NCBI GenBank assembly: GCA_031771865.1
Contig: JASISA010000009.1
Span: forward strand, 2,095,066 to 2,159,065
Direction of reading: 5' to 3'
DNA length: 64,000 nucleotides
From: Nothophaeocryptopus gaeumannii
Taxonomy: Eukaryota > Ascomycota > Dothideomycetes > Mycosphaerellales > Mycosphaerellaceae
This document shows positions 31,284 to 42,137 of this stretch, piece by piece. The notes under the pieces were generated by a model. The model was not told the origin of the DNA. It did not search any database and saw nothing but the letters and a program-made list of their open reading frames with translations. Each line of letters begins with the position of its first letter. Position 1 is the first letter of the stretch. A program made the translations under genes and the position numbers.

Positions 31284-32392
31284 ACGCGGCAGCCGAACAA
31301 TTCAATGCGATCTCTATGCAATGGTGTTCTCGCCTCTTCAGAACCTTGGCAACCCGGAGGGCACTCATTCACATGCACGGCCGAAATTGGCTAGCGTTCC
31401 AGCAGGAACAAGGATGCTTACGAACACGACAATTGAGTGAGTGAACACATGCGTCGAAATGTGATCCTTCACAGAGTCTTTCAGCGCTCACTTGCTCTTT
31501 CAATAAAGTGAGGCGAAGTACAGCAAACCCGCATGAAGACTTCAGCTGGAGACTCGACCATTCGGCTACATACCAAGGCGCTTGTCGGTAATTTGGGGGA
31601 GTAATGAGCTTTGCCCAGACAGAAGCTGGACCTCTGAGCTGTCTTTCCTGCCGCAGACCTGTTCTCCAACACGAAACTGCCCAATGGGCCGCCATGAATG
31701 CTGGCGTGCTACTGGCTTCACACCGAAAGGAACAAACTCGAGATCAGTCTGAGCATCAGGGAACCACGTTCAGGATATCGAAACGACTTGAGAGACTCGC
31801 ACATCGGCGGATAGAACTTCAATCTCGCTCCACTTCTTACGTCCCTGCCACCTATCGAGGTCATCGCAAGGAGATGCGGAAAAGCCTACTTCTGTGAGGG
31901 ATCGACCCTCCATTCAGAGATTCGGCTTGATGAACGCAAATAAAGTTCGAAAAAGGCCCAAGTGAAGTCCATAAGTTCTGTCAGAATAATCTCGACGGGA
32001 CTGGACTGTTGGCACATTGGCTTCAGAATTGTGAAGACCCTGGTTTCGTTGGTGGACAGTTGCCGAGGTTGGGATCCATAAGTGACAATCGACTGGGCAA
32101 TGTCTCCTTGAACAGTCTTTGTTTCTGTTCATCGTCGGACTGTAAGAAAGGGAGCTGCGTCGAGGAGAAAGGGAATGGAGGAAGGAGAGTCCCATGCTCC
32201 CAGCTCGAGCACTGGTACGGAGACATCAGTATCTCAGAGCTCCCCCCCACAACTGTCTCTTCTTCATCTCTCCTGATCTCGAGCACACGTCACTCGCTTA
32301 GAGTCTGTCATTGCGTCCTCGGTCTTAGTATACACCCGTAGATGAGGTGCTGATGGGATTGATGCAGTTGGTAGATGGTGGGGAGGAAAGGC
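31284..32392. other. Region left of hAT copy 1
   Basis: About 1.1 kb. The final 140 bp, read on the minus strand, form a frame that would continue in phase from sequence on the other side of the transposon (see findings). The rest shows only short frames on both strands. Confidence 0.35.
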
Positions 32393-34506
32393 CAGGGGTC
32401 TTGTTGGTCCGGTATAGATGGTAGAACCTGGTTATTGGTAACCAATAGTATAGTCAGTAGGGCAATCACATGCTTACCGGTCAATATGGTAGCTGGTGAG
32501 TAAATGCTACCGGTAACCATGGTTACCAACTTCCTATCTCGGTATCCATTGCGCAGCCAGTCGGCATACTCGCCGGCGCCAAGGGCGGTACGCGTATGGG
32601 AAAAATCGACGCGTTTTCGCCGTGAATGTATCAATCTTCCCATCTCTTTACCAATATCTCATACTGTCGTATCTCGCCATGCCCAGCGTGTTGTCGTGGC
32701 TAGGTGTTGGTAGCTCTGAAGCTACTATCGTCTTATGCGAACAGAACCCCAATTACTGCGCCTCTTCTCATCCGGATACCTTCGAGCTTAGAAAGACCGA
32801 GTATGCGCGCCTCAAGAAAGCATCAACAAGGTGTTGGTGAGGATCGAAAGACATGGAGTCCAGCCTGGGAGTTTGGCGAAGCGCTGCTGCGTTCGGATAA
32901 CGTGCGGGTATACTACTGCTATCTCTGCGAAAAAGAAGGCCGGCATCAGCAGTTGAACGTCTTGAATGGAACTCGAGGCGCTCTACATCACCTGTCTCAA
33001 CACCACAGCATTAATAGCAAGGGCGAGAAAGTCGTGAAGTCCAGCGGCAGTCAGCAAACGATCGAAAGCTCCATAATATCATCCGCTATATTCGGTCGTC
33101 GCCACAGAGGTTGGAGGCGTTTGCTGCAATCAAGATGGGTGGAAAATGGTCGAAATACAATGTGCTTAAGGTAAGTAAGTTCAGAAGCTCGAAAGTTGAG
33201 GATCGTGCACCCCGCGCTCAGCGGACTCCGGTCCACTGTGTCCAGAGTGTTTGGTTGGCTAACCCGCACGCGTTAAACACGGCGCTGGCGGCGACTAAGC
33301 CAAATCAAGTGTCGCTCTTTTCGATGACGATTTCTATACCGCAAGGCACCTCCGAGCTTCACATGCTAATTCTACAACTTCAGCTTGTTCTCAACAACGC
33401 CACGCGCTGGAACTCCTCAGAGATTCGCTCGAACCAACCGAGTGGAAGCAACTTTGTAAGGTCGAAGATATCCTGAAGATATTTGAGACAGCTACTATAA
33501 GAACAGAGGGCAACCAGTCTTTCTATTTCGAATGGTACCAGACACTGACATGGCTGCTAGAAGTCCTCTGTAATCAGAAGGATGAACTCGCCAGCACTGG
33601 CGTCAGAGACACGACCTACAAGTACCTATCCGAATGCTGCGAACACAGCTGGCTGAAGGCTGAGAAGTACTTTAAACTCTGCGACGACATGCCCATGGTT
33701 TACGCCGCCATCGTCCTCAATCCGACCCTCAAGCTTTCATGGTTCCAGGCATTATGGTTCGAGAAAGAGCAGCCGGAGTATGTCGAACAAGTGAAGGACA
33801 TGGTCACCGAGATATGGCGCGTCAGCTACAAGCCAGCATGGTCACCTGGCGCTGTAAACACGAGCTTTGAATCAGATTCACTGCACGGACAACTATGGGC
33901 TTGGAAGCGTAGAAAGCTCACTACTAATACTGCCGTAACAGCTGAAGTCGATGCCTTGGAGTACTACCTTTCGACAGACATTGTTCCGCATATCGAGAGC
34001 TCACCAGACGATGCTCCTTTCGACGCTCTACAATACTGGCTTGACCGTGTTCAGTCGCAGCCGGCATTAGCGAAGTTTGCACTCGATACACTCGCAATCC
34101 CCAATATGAGCGATGACTGTGAACGAAGCTTTAGCGCCGGCCGAGACCTTATCGATTATAAGCGATCCAGACTACTCAGCAACATCATTGAAGCGTGTAT
34201 GTGTCTACGAGACTGGTGGGGACCCCCGCAGCCTAAACACAAGGATAAAGAGGGCATACTGCTGGCTGCGTTTGACGAGGAAGATAAGATAGTTGAGGAC
34301 TTCAAGACGGCTGAGGACCTGCTGATAAATGAGGATATTGCTGATGTCGTGAGCAACAACCAGGGCGACGACGAGGTCGAATAGATGGCTATATTCACCT
34401 ACAATAAGTCGGTAACCAACGGTATAGATGGTATGATCACATGCTAAACTTGGTCAGTATGGTAGGAGGCCTTATTACCATACCTACCGGACCAACAAGA
34501 CCCCTG
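32393..34506 (+). mobile_element. hAT-family DNA transposon, internally deleted copy 1
   Basis: 2114-bp element bounded by inverted termini CAGGGGTCTTGTTGGTCCGG at the left and its complement ending GACCCCTG at the right. Subterminal GGTAACC/GGTTACC palindromes fill both ends. It carries hAT transposase pieces on the plus strand: a BED-type zinc-finger region near 32,900-33,020 and the C-terminal dimerisation domain near 34,060-34,210. Compared with copy 2 (49624-50999, inverted) it lacks the segment after NNATRWNS but keeps the C-terminal ~0.7 kb that copy 2 lacks. No 8-bp target duplication is visible: left flank GGAAAGGC, right flank GCGCGCAT. Not RIP-mutated. Confidence 0.9.
32679..34384 (+). 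pseudogene. hAT transposase, broken
   Basis: Starts MPSVLSWLGVGSSEATIV. A one-base insertion near 32,818 (AAGAAAGC against AAGAAGC in copy 2) shifts the frame. The zinc-finger part (VYYCYLCEKEGRHQQLNVLN...LSQHH) lies in the frame 32704-33174. A frame change near 33,110 precedes MGGKWSKYNVLK, with an intron-like GTAAGTAAG. NNATRWNS at ~33,405 marks the hAT core and is cut by a deletion. The frame 33689-34384 holds FALDTLAIPNMSDDCERSFS, the dimerisation motif, followed by an acidic tail (NQGDDEVE). It cannot make active transposase as it stands. Confidence 0.85.
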
Positions 34507-35232
34507 GCGCGCATCGAGCGCTTTCTTTCGATCTTCAGCTTCAAGGTCCTCCATTTCCTCTTCCGCTGAGGGAGGAATGGGTACATCACAGAAGTCCTGG
34601 ATCGCTTCAAGCTCAGGGTGGCTTGCTGGTTTGCCTGGATATTGATTGTTTCGCAGTAGATATATGTAGAACGCTGTAGGAGCGAGTTAGCCCATGTCTA
34701 GTTTCAGCAAGATTGCAAAGCAAATTCAATGCAACTTCAATACAACTCAATGTAACTGCAATACAACTTAACCCAGCTGCATCAAAGCACAGCGCAACTT
34801 TGACTCGAGACCGTTGCGTTAGCTCCCACGAAGGCCAGTATGATGAGAGCCATACAATCAATCAACTCCGCCCAATTTCAAGACAACTTAACGCAACTTC
34901 AATGAAACTCAATGTAACTTCAATGGAATCAGACTCACCTTCAGATTTGTTAAGTCTTGCGCGCTGTGTCGTCCCGATTTGCTACCTTGGGCCTTCAACC
35001 CATGGATTTTCTCGAAATGTTCGCCTAGCTTCTGAGAATTGGTCTTCTTTTCACCGCAAATTTCACCTTTGGTGCTCCCTTGTTTTGGAAGGCGGCAGAA
35101 ATGCTCTTTTTGTGCAAATTGGACATTGCCATCTTTAACTCGAGCGTGGGGAGTATCAGTGGGCAGCTCATCGAGGGCTAGATACGCCTCATAAGCCGCT
35201 GTCGAGGAGATGCTTTTTGCATGACCACTCAT
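34507..35232 (-). other. Coding-like sequence cut by hAT copy 1
   Basis: Two coding-looking blocks on the minus strand. The first, from the ATG at 35232, encodes about 95 residues (MSGHAKSISSTAAYEAYLAL, with CRLPKQGSTKGEICG and HFEKIHG spaced like a loose zinc-binding site) and reaches a GTGAGT donor near 34,935. After about 260 bp of intron-like repeat and an acceptor near 34,677, the second, 34,675-34,507, reads NNQYPGKPASHPELEAIQDF and EEEMEDLEAEDRKKALDAR and stops exactly at the transposon edge. The phase of the two blocks does not match simply, so the model is incomplete. Family not recognised. Confidence 0.35.
34705..34930. repeat. Degenerate CAATGCAACTT-type repeat clusters
   Basis: Two clusters (about 34,725-34,775 and 34,875-34,925) of a roughly 10-12-bp degenerate unit of the form CAATRCAACTT. 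Each cluster has four to five units and they are separated by ~100 bp of unique sequence. They lie within the presumed intron of the minus-strand candidate. Confidence 0.6.
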
Positions 35233-36052
35233 ATTGGAGGACCGAGACTTTGTTTGTGACCGAGAGAGTGCTGAAAAGGTTGTTGTTGATGAAAGAGTCA
35301 AAAAGTCGACGAGTGAAGAAGATAAGACCGCGAGCTCAGTAGACACGGACCCTGTGGTCTGTGCTCATTTCACATGAAAGTGAGCTTACCTGTGCCCTTG
35401 AGAATGCCGACTGTAGTAGTTTCTGAGCAAGGCCTCCAGCTTTGTGAGAAACTCACTGACAGAGTGAAAGATGACCAGCGCCGGTTCACTTTGTGCAGAT
35501 CTGTTGGCGGACTTTCGTACGTCGTGTGAACGTGATTACAGCCTTTCCCAGCAGCGACTGCCTTGGCAATATCGGGGCGACCGAGCTTGCTACTCAGTAG
35601 GAAGCTCTTTTCCGCGCCAAACTTCCCGACGATGCTGATACGGTGCTTGCAAGTCGCAGGAGCGCACTGAAAGGGCGTCGCTTCGCTGTGAACGTGCTGG
35701 AAGCGCACGTGATCCGTGTTCTCCTTTCAGACAGCTTGCCATGCGTCCAATAGGAGCTGCGAGAGGAGTAATGCTAGCTCTTCGAACTAGTCATCATATC
35801 ATTCGGTGTCGCACCTGACGTTGGCTACATAGCTCTCACGCAGGTGCACCTGCGCTAATTCACTTGCACCTGCAACTTTTCACATTACGACATGCCATCT
35901 TTTGCTACTTGTAAGTGCACTCTCTCTCCTTCATGCACACATACACACGCATATTTTTACGCACGCATATCATACCATCAGTCGCTCGATTGTTACAGGA
36001 CTATTTCATACGTCTGAAGTCGAAGTCGATAGCTTGGCGGGAGATTGCGTAG
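35233..36052. other. Intergenic region upstream of SAM50
   Basis: About 0.8 kb without a supported gene. A minus-strand frame (35370-35708) is open but lacks an ATG; CAC/CAT-rich short repeats (ACACATACACACGC) occur near 35,938-35,970. Confidence 0.35.
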
Positions 36053-36442
36053 GGAGCTTGGCAAAAAATCCTTTGGCTTCGACAACTTTACATCGCTCAC
36101 GATATCTCCGGCAAAATCCGCCGTTTTTACCATGCTCACAACGTTCGCGCAGGGGCAATTTTCGCATCGGTCTCCACCTTGTGGGCCTTCGAACGAAAGC
36201 ACGGACTCGCTTGCAAGCGCATAGATCTCGATATTGCGACCGAGAAACGACACGAGAGAGAGCGCGTCGACCGCAAGGAAACGCTCGATCGCGAAGAGCG
36301 CATGCTTAAATACTACTGGGACAAATACCACGCTGCTGCACAGAATGGCGACTCCGCCTCTCGACGACAAGGTAAGCACTCCGAGGCTAATCCCACACCT
36401 GGAAAACACCAGACAAGCCAAGAGAGCTTCCATACGTCCTAA
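36053..36442 (+). CDS. Charged small ORF overlapping SAM50 exon 1
   Basis: A 130-codon frame open from just after an in-frame TAG at 36050 to a TAA at 36442, with no ATG before 36,302, so an upstream exon would be needed. Its translation is protein-like: QKILWLRQLYIAHDISGKI, VRAGAIFASVSTLWAFERKH, and then a charged helix (DIATEKRHERERVDRKETLD) typical of a coiled coil. Its last third overlaps SAM50 exon 1 in another frame. Family unknown. It may be a separate gene or an alternative 5' exon sharing the donor at 36372. Confidence 0.3.
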   Translation, partial: GAWQKILWLRQLYIAHDISGKIRRFYHAHNVRAGAIFASVSTLWAFERKHGLACKRIDLDIATEKRHERERVDRKETLDREERMLKYYWDKYHAAAQNGDSASRRQGKHSEANPTPGKHQTSQESFHTS

Positions 36443-38105
36443 TGGCCTCTTCGCCGCGGGATGATGGCGGATGCATTACCTTGGGATAGAACGAACCAGC
36501 TAATCATCTCCACAGATCTTCCAGCAGCTGCGCAAACCCATAGAACCCAAAGAGCTCGAGCAGCGGGAGAAGGAGGTGAACGAGCGGATCCACGCCTCAT
36601 ATGAAAAAGCAGAGAAGAGGCAGCATGAGCTGGTAGGGCTATCAATAACCACTTGAGCTCTGCACAGATTCTAACACAACATTCAGATCTCCCTCAACTC
36701 CACGGCGCCCGTGACCATCTCCTCGATTCGCGTCCTCCACGCGCACAACACCCGACATGGCTTCCTCGAGCACATCTTCAACCCCGTTCTCTCCCACAAC
36801 CGACCCAACGATCACTACTGCACCCTTCGCGAAGCCCTCACCGAAGTCAGCCAAGCAGTCGACAAGCTCAATCGGCTAGATATCTTCCAGCAGCCCATCT
36901 CCACGTACATCGACAAAGCCGAGCCGACAGATCCCTCAACCACACCCACCGACTATGCCGTATATGTCAGCGCGAAGGAGAGAGGACGGTATACAATCAA
37001 GACCGGTACTGAGGCTGGCACAGCAGAGGGCAGCGCATATATTCAAGCAACCCTGCGCAACATTTTTGGCGGAGCAGAGAGACTGAATGGACACGCAAGT
37101 TTGGGTACGCGGACGCGAGAGACGTACAGCGCCACATTCGACACTCCCATTCTTGCCAATCCAGACCTGCGATGGGAGCTTGGTGGGCTGAAATCTAGCA
37201 CTATCAAACCATGGGCATCACATGAGGAAGTACTGCGCGGAGGGCAGACTCGCCTTCTGTGGCAGACGTCACCAATCAGCAAACATGACTTCACATACAA
37301 CGGCTCCTGGAGACAAATAACAGGCTTGGCGGAGAAAGCTTCCCCGACCGTAAGAGCAGACGCCGGCGACAGCTTCAAGTCGAGCATATCACATACCTGG
37401 ACACACGACTCAAGAGATATCCCAATGTTGCCCTCGAGGGGTCTGCTCTTTAAGACGGTATCAGAAATTGCCGGACTCGGACCTTTGAAAGGAGATGTGG
37501 CTTTCGCGAAGATGGAGCTTGTATCACAAGCAGCAGTTCCCATACCGATCTCTGGCATCAAGGGCGACAGTGGCATCTCATTCACCGCAGGATTGAGAGG
37601 AGGCTTTCTTGCACCTCTGCCACTTGGAGGTCAAGACTCGCCTGCGCCTTCTCGGATCAACGACCGCTTCCAGCTCGGCGGACCAACAGACGTCCGAGGG
37701 TTTCGTCTTTCGGGACTTGGCCCGCGCGATGGACAGGATGCGGCTGGTGGCGATGTCTACGCTGCTGGTGGAGCATCACTTCTGTTCCCTCTTCCCAAGG
37801 TCGGCAAGGATACTCCTCTCCGACTGCAAGCTTTCGTCAACGGCGGCCGACTGCTCGCTCTCAGGGATACAAGACCAGGGGACGCCAAAGACCAGCAAAT
37901 GAACATGAGCGATGTTGGAGACAGCCTGGCACGAACATTTAGCGACATGACCGCAAGCTTGCCCAGTGCGGCAGCGGGCTTCGGTGTCGTGTATGCGCAC
38001 CCAGCTGCGAGAGTGGAAGTGAACTTCAGCTTGCCACTCATCATCCGCAAAGGCGAAGAAGGGCGAAAAGGTCTGAGCTTTGGTATCGGATTGAATTTCC
38101 TATAG
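36345..38105 (+). CDS. SAM50: SAM50/Tob55, Omp85-family outer-membrane assembly protein
   Basis: Core of the mitochondrial sorting and assembly machinery, which inserts beta-barrel proteins into the outer membrane. Exons are 36345-36371 (MATPPLDDK), 36516-36632 and 36687-38105, with introns of 144 and 54 bp, all in phase; about 520 residues. A short charged N-terminal helix (EPKELEQREKEVNERIHASY) precedes the single POTRA domain (VTISSIRVLHAHNTRHGFLE...LDIFQQPISTYID). The 16-strand barrel domain follows, with RNIFGGAERLNGHASLGTRTR, SISHTWTHDSRDIPMLPSRG and the conserved loop and strand NDRFQLGGPTDVRGFRLSGLG near the end. It ends GLSFGIGLNFL, a typical beta-signal terminus. Intact. The tiny first exon is the least certain part. 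Confidence 0.93.
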
Positions 38106-38183
38106 ATCGATGCTTCATTGTTCGATCGACAGACAGACAGTTGGACATGTACAGACTAGACGTAATGCGATCATGAAATTAAT

Positions 38184-39056
38184 TCACGTCTTCTTCAAGA
38201 CAATCATCCTCCCGTCCTCATCACTTCCCTCCACGAATCCAAATAGCTTCGTGCCCAGGATCTCAACCTTTCCTTCGGACTCTAACTTCTCGACCTCAGA
38301 TCTATATCCCAGACTTTCCCAAATCTCGTGATGCACAGTAGCTACGATCAACCCATCTTTCTTTACGACCCTCACAAACTCACTGAAACATTTCAGTCCA
38401 ACATGTCCTTTCGTCAATGTTCCAACACAGATTAATGCATCATATTTTCCATTTTCCACTTTCAACGGCTCGTTCAAATCCGCTACATCCAAGTTCCGAT
38501 ACACTCCTTTCTTTGAACGAGCGACGTCGAGCATCCCGGGTGTGATGTCTACACCGTCAATCACCAGATTGTTCTGCACTATGGCGGATGATAATTTGGA
38601 TCTCAGCACTTCTCCAACCAACCCTGTCCCGCATCCTGCATCTAGGATGTGTAGCGAGGGGATGGGCATGACGGTCCCGATGGTGGAGTCCTGCAGAGAA
38701 GCTATCAGTGCCTCGACTGATCGTGTTGGGGACATGTAAGCCATTTGCTGGAGGCCGTTGTCGTAGCTTGTGGACCATTCGTTGTATAGATAGATATTGC
38801 CTTGTGTGTCTTTGAGAATGTGCGCGCGTTGGACGAAGTCGTTTGCGGATGTCTGGTCTTGGGAGGGAGAAGGGCCTTTGGCCGAGAGGTTGTTTTGGTT
38901 TGACATGTTGTTGGTGGTTTCTGGAGTTTTTGTTGTAGTTACTGATTCTGCTTTTGACGTCTGATCTAGAGTCAGGATCTCTGAAGACTTGTTCTGTGTG
39001 CCGTTCGGGGAGCGCTTCGAGAGTCGCCTCAGCAGTCCTTTGGCTCGGGCTTTCAT
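38184..39056 (-). CDS. METTL27/WBSCR27-like methyltransferase
   Basis: Class I SAM-dependent methyltransferase. I take the ATG at 39056 (MKARAKGLLRRLSKRSPNG, 290 residues, perhaps a targeting peptide); an ATG at 38906 (MSNQNNLSAKG) is an alternative. The frame runs further upstream without an ATG. The catalytic domain has YNEWSTSYDNGLQQMAY, the SAM loop LHILDAGCGTGLVGEVL, VIDGVDITPGMLDVAR, VADLNEPLKVENGKYDALIC and the VGTLTKGHVG...LIVATVHHEIWES segment characteristic of the METTL27-like group. Target unknown. It converges with SAM50, with stops about 80 bp apart. Confidence 0.85.
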   Translation of the reverse strand: MKARAKGLLRRLSKRSPNGTQNKSSEILTLDQTSKAESVTTTKTPETTNNMSNQNNLSAKGPSPSQDQTSANDFVQRAHILKDTQGNIYLYNEWSTSYDNGLQQMAYMSPTRSVEALIASLQDSTIGTVMPIPSLHILDAGCGTGLVGEVLRSKLSSAIVQNNLVIDGVDITPGMLDVARSKKGVYRNLDVADLNEPLKVENGKYDALICVGTLTKGHVGLKCFSEFVRVVKKDGLIVATVHHEIWESLGYRSEVEKLESEGKVEILGTKLFGFVEGSDEDGRMIVLKKT

Positions 39057-39567
39057 TTGGAGGAGACGTTTGGAGGAAGGTAAGTTGAGAAGGTGCAATT
39101 GGTATGAGTAGATTCGGGCAAGGAAAAGCAATTGTACGTTCAAATGAAGTGGCAGATGTATCTGCTTACTTACGTCCACCGATATCTCGGCAGCGATGTT
39201 CGGCGGCGACGGGCATCCTGTAGAAGGCCGTTGGATCTGCACTCGACGAAGTTGCGAGAAAGCTTGAGCTGACGAAGCCGAAGTGGGGTCGACCGGTAGA
39301 GTTTGTGGTCTCACAACACCTTGAAAGGGTTAAGAGAACGTCCTCAAAACATGAAGTGAGGTTTAGATAAAGTCGTGAAGATTGTGGATCTTTGCTGGGC
39401 GGAGTCCAGCTCCGAAGGCAAAGCGGTTGTTCGTGCTATTCATGGGACTGGATTGGAGCTCTTCATTGTTCTCTACAGAGCTCTTCGTCAACTCTTATGA
39501 ATCTCGTCAGCTACTCAATCGCCTCATCAACACCGTTGCTTCCCACGAGACGTTGTTCTAAAGTTCT
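39057..39567. other. Intergenic region
   Basis: About 0.5 kb between a methyltransferase start and the MFS relic. The first 250 bp remain open in the methyltransferase frame but without an ATG. Nothing else seen. Confidence 0.35.
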
Positions 39568-40039
39568 CTAGCTCGCAGCGCCCTCCCTGGCCATCTCCTC
39601 CACCCGTCTCAAATACCTTGTCGCCCACATCCTCCTCAGAGCCTTGCCATACCTTACCATGATTAGAAACGTCGCCGTCTGCGCCATGCCAGCAAAAGCT
39701 GCCTCAATGAACATATTCTGCCTGCCCATCCCATCCGTCCAGGACCCAAAACTGTAGTTGAAGGCGAAGTTCATCGTGTCTCTTACTAGGATTGCGGTGA
39801 CCAAGGCCTCGGCTCCCAGATCCTTGTATGAGTCCAGACAGTGTGTAAAGTAGTGTGCTCGCTGTAGACAGTGTCTTCCGGCTGGAGGACCAATTGAGTG
39901 GGTCGTTTGGGTCACTGGAAGGTGCGGGTACGAGGATGATGTCTGTCGTACCATCGTGCTTCGCAAGCACAGTGCCGTCAGGAACTGTCAAACGTATTGT
40001 GCCTGGAACGTGTTCGCTTTCAGCTGTATCAGTCTCCAT
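39568..40039 (-). pseudogene. MFS transporter with large internal deletion
   Basis: The ATG at 40039 opens a normal MFS N-terminus of the fungal multidrug type (ESEHVPGTIRLTVPDGTVL, then DIILVPAPSSDPNDPLNWSS and the start of helix 1). After TASTLLYT the sequence jumps, with a frame change near 39,850, to the extreme C-terminus: DSYKDLGAEALVTAILVRDT, NFAFNYSFGSWTDGMGRQNM, FAGMAQTATFLIMVRYGK and a basic tail. All central helices, normally some 350 residues, are missing. The breakpoint lies within CACACTACTTTACACACTGTC, suggesting a deletion between short repeats. Not functional. Confidence 0.85.
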
Positions 40040-40528
40040 CTTTGATTGTCAGTCCTTTTGAAGTCGGTAGTGTCCCGTGGCTTCAGACAGGAGTGTGCGG
40101 AAGGCCCTTCCTAAACAACGAAGACGGCATAGATGTAGGAATCTTTGAAGCTTGGAACGGAAACCGCATCGTATTCCCAACGTTGGTTGAAGGGCGTGCG
40201 GAGAGCTTCGACATGTGTTCAATTGGTCCAGCTTGGTTGGCCGCCGGCCCTGTAGAAGGCAAATTGGAAGCTCGAAGGTTGAAACAGTTGAGCTTGGTCT
40301 TAATCTTGAGCTTCGAGAATTGCAGGGGTATTTCTGTGGGTTTGTGCAGTCAGTCGTTGCGCTGGTGATTGGCCCAATCTCTAAGAAGTCAATAGCATAT
40401 CTTTACCCTTCGCTGAGGTCCATAGTCCTCTCGATCGTTGACGTGGGTCCCCGTATATCGGCTCCCTCTTACGCTCCCGGCGTCTCTTCCAGAGGCGCGC
40501 TGAAGTGGCACCTGCTGCAGGAGCGCAC
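40040..40528. other. Intergenic region
   Basis: About 0.5 kb; no recognised gene. The region immediately before 40,529 should hold the lost N-terminus of the MetE-like relic, but I could not identify it. Confidence 0.35.
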
Positions 40529-41532
40529 ATGGAAGACGCGTTCCTGAAGAAGATCGAAGATGAAGACATTGCCGAGGCTGTGAAGGTGCAGCAAGAACTT
40601 GGATTTCCTGCCATCACAGATGGTGAATTTCGACGAGCCTGGAAGTCCCATTTCGTGGTGTTACTGCACCTGTGCTGATGGAATTCAGTATACTGGGGCT
40701 CCTTCTTCCAGGACCTCGAAGGCATGAAGGAGATCCATGATACATCCGCCGAGCTTTTTCGTCCCTACGGGTGCGATGTCAAGCTGTTTACGGAAGCGGG
40801 TGAGAAAGGTGGCGACACAGTGATCTGCACCGGCAAGATCAAGCATGTGAAGAGTTCGTAAATGGAGCATTTCAGCTTCCTCAAAAGTTTGGTAGCTCCA
40901 GACCAGGTGAAGTACATCAAGGTATCTCTCGGCTCCCCAGAATGGTATCACATGAGATACAAGAATGGTATGGCATTTCCGCAGTCGATCTATCCATCGT
41001 GGAAAGAGTACTTTGCGGGCATCGCTGCCGCTTTTCGGGCCGAACTGAAGATCCTGTATGAAGCCGAGCTACGCAACAAAGTGATTGACAATCCAAACTT
41101 CGAATAGAGACGCCTGTCAGACGGTCACTCGTTGCGAGAGCTGATGCAGTGTAGTCTGCTGGGACAAAGACTTCGCGAATGGCTAGGCCAAAGACGAGAC
41201 CAAGACCAAGACGCTGCTCGAACAAGTCATTGAGTACATCGACGTCATGAATGATTGCCTCGGTGATCTGCCTTCAGGTGTCAGTACGGGCCTGCATCTC
41301 TGTCGCGGCAATCTCATGGGCCGCCACTGGGCAGCAGGTGGTTACATGGCCATTGCCAAAGCGCTTTTTCACCCGTTCAAACGTTGACACGTTTGACCTT
41401 GAATATGATACCTTGCGTGCAGGTGGATTTGAGCCGCTCGAGTTCTTGCCTGTTGATAGATACGTCGTCCTTGGCTTGGTACCGACCAAGTTTCCGCAGA
41501 TGGAGGACTTGAAAGAGGCAGCCGGTGGATGA
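40529..41532 (+). pseudogene. Cobalamin-independent methionine synthase-like protein, broken
   Basis: Relic of the short fungal MetE-like family (single catalytic barrel, usually ~370-400 residues; function of these stand-alone proteins unclear). Pieces in order: KIEDEDIAEAVKVQQELGFP and AITDGEFRRAW; FFQDLEGMKEIHDTSAELF; VICTGKIKHV; HFSFLKSLVAPDQVKYIKVS and GSPEWYHMRY; IDNPNFE; GVSTGLHLCRGNLMGRHW; VDTFDLEYDTLRAGGFEPLE; and RYVVLGLVPTKFPQME to the end. Zinc-site residues (the His/Cys of HLCRGN) survive. Lesions: frame change near 40,650, TAA at about 40,859, TAG at 41,105 and further shifts near 41,225 and 41,380. The N-terminal EHIGS-type start is missing. Divergent from the MFS relic. Confidence 0.8.
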
Positions 41533-42137
41533 GATATGACTAGGTGAGCCATAAGGACTAGCTTGTTAGTGCTGAGGTGCACCCTCGAAGACAATGGTGA
41601 TTACGAGCAGCTTGGGACGCGAAGTTAGAGGAGAGGTAAGACTCGTGGAGAAGAGTTGTTGCCAAGGCTTGACCTGGGCCAATGATGCCATCGCCCTCGC
41701 CGTCCTCAAACCATCTCCGACCTCAGTTCCTCCACCACACACCGCTGCCAGCGCCTTCAACGCTGACCGCGAGAAAGTGAGGTCGTAAATGAGCTTCAAC
41801 GTCATGCTGCGGAACGCGAAAGGTGCACGACGTGATCCTTGGCAGGCACGATCCAGGAACAGGCAACGATCGGCGCGGTCCAGTTATCGACTTTTCTTTC
41901 GCGGGTGTAACTGGTTGACGACGATGGCATGTGCATGTCACGATGCAGCCATTCAGAATTGAAGGCAGGTGCGACCACGACCGGAAGGAAGGGAGTGAGG
42001 TTCACTCTCTTTCAGTCGTTTCTCTCACTACCACAGCACTCTCACTTCAGACTTGCAGTACTGCGTTGACTTCTAGGACTTTGCCAACTACAACGTCACC
42101 TTCAAACGCAGAAACAACACGATAGACGTCCGCCAAG
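41533..42137. other. Intergenic region
   Basis: About 0.6 kb. A minus-strand ATG frame (41805-41566, 79 codons) is open but has no recognisable motif. Otherwise promoter of the secreted-protein gene. Confidence 0.35.

Noticed and set aside
41566..41805. 79-codon minus-strand ATG frame
   Set aside because: No motif, no splice partner and open frames on the opposite strand; not distinguishable from chance.
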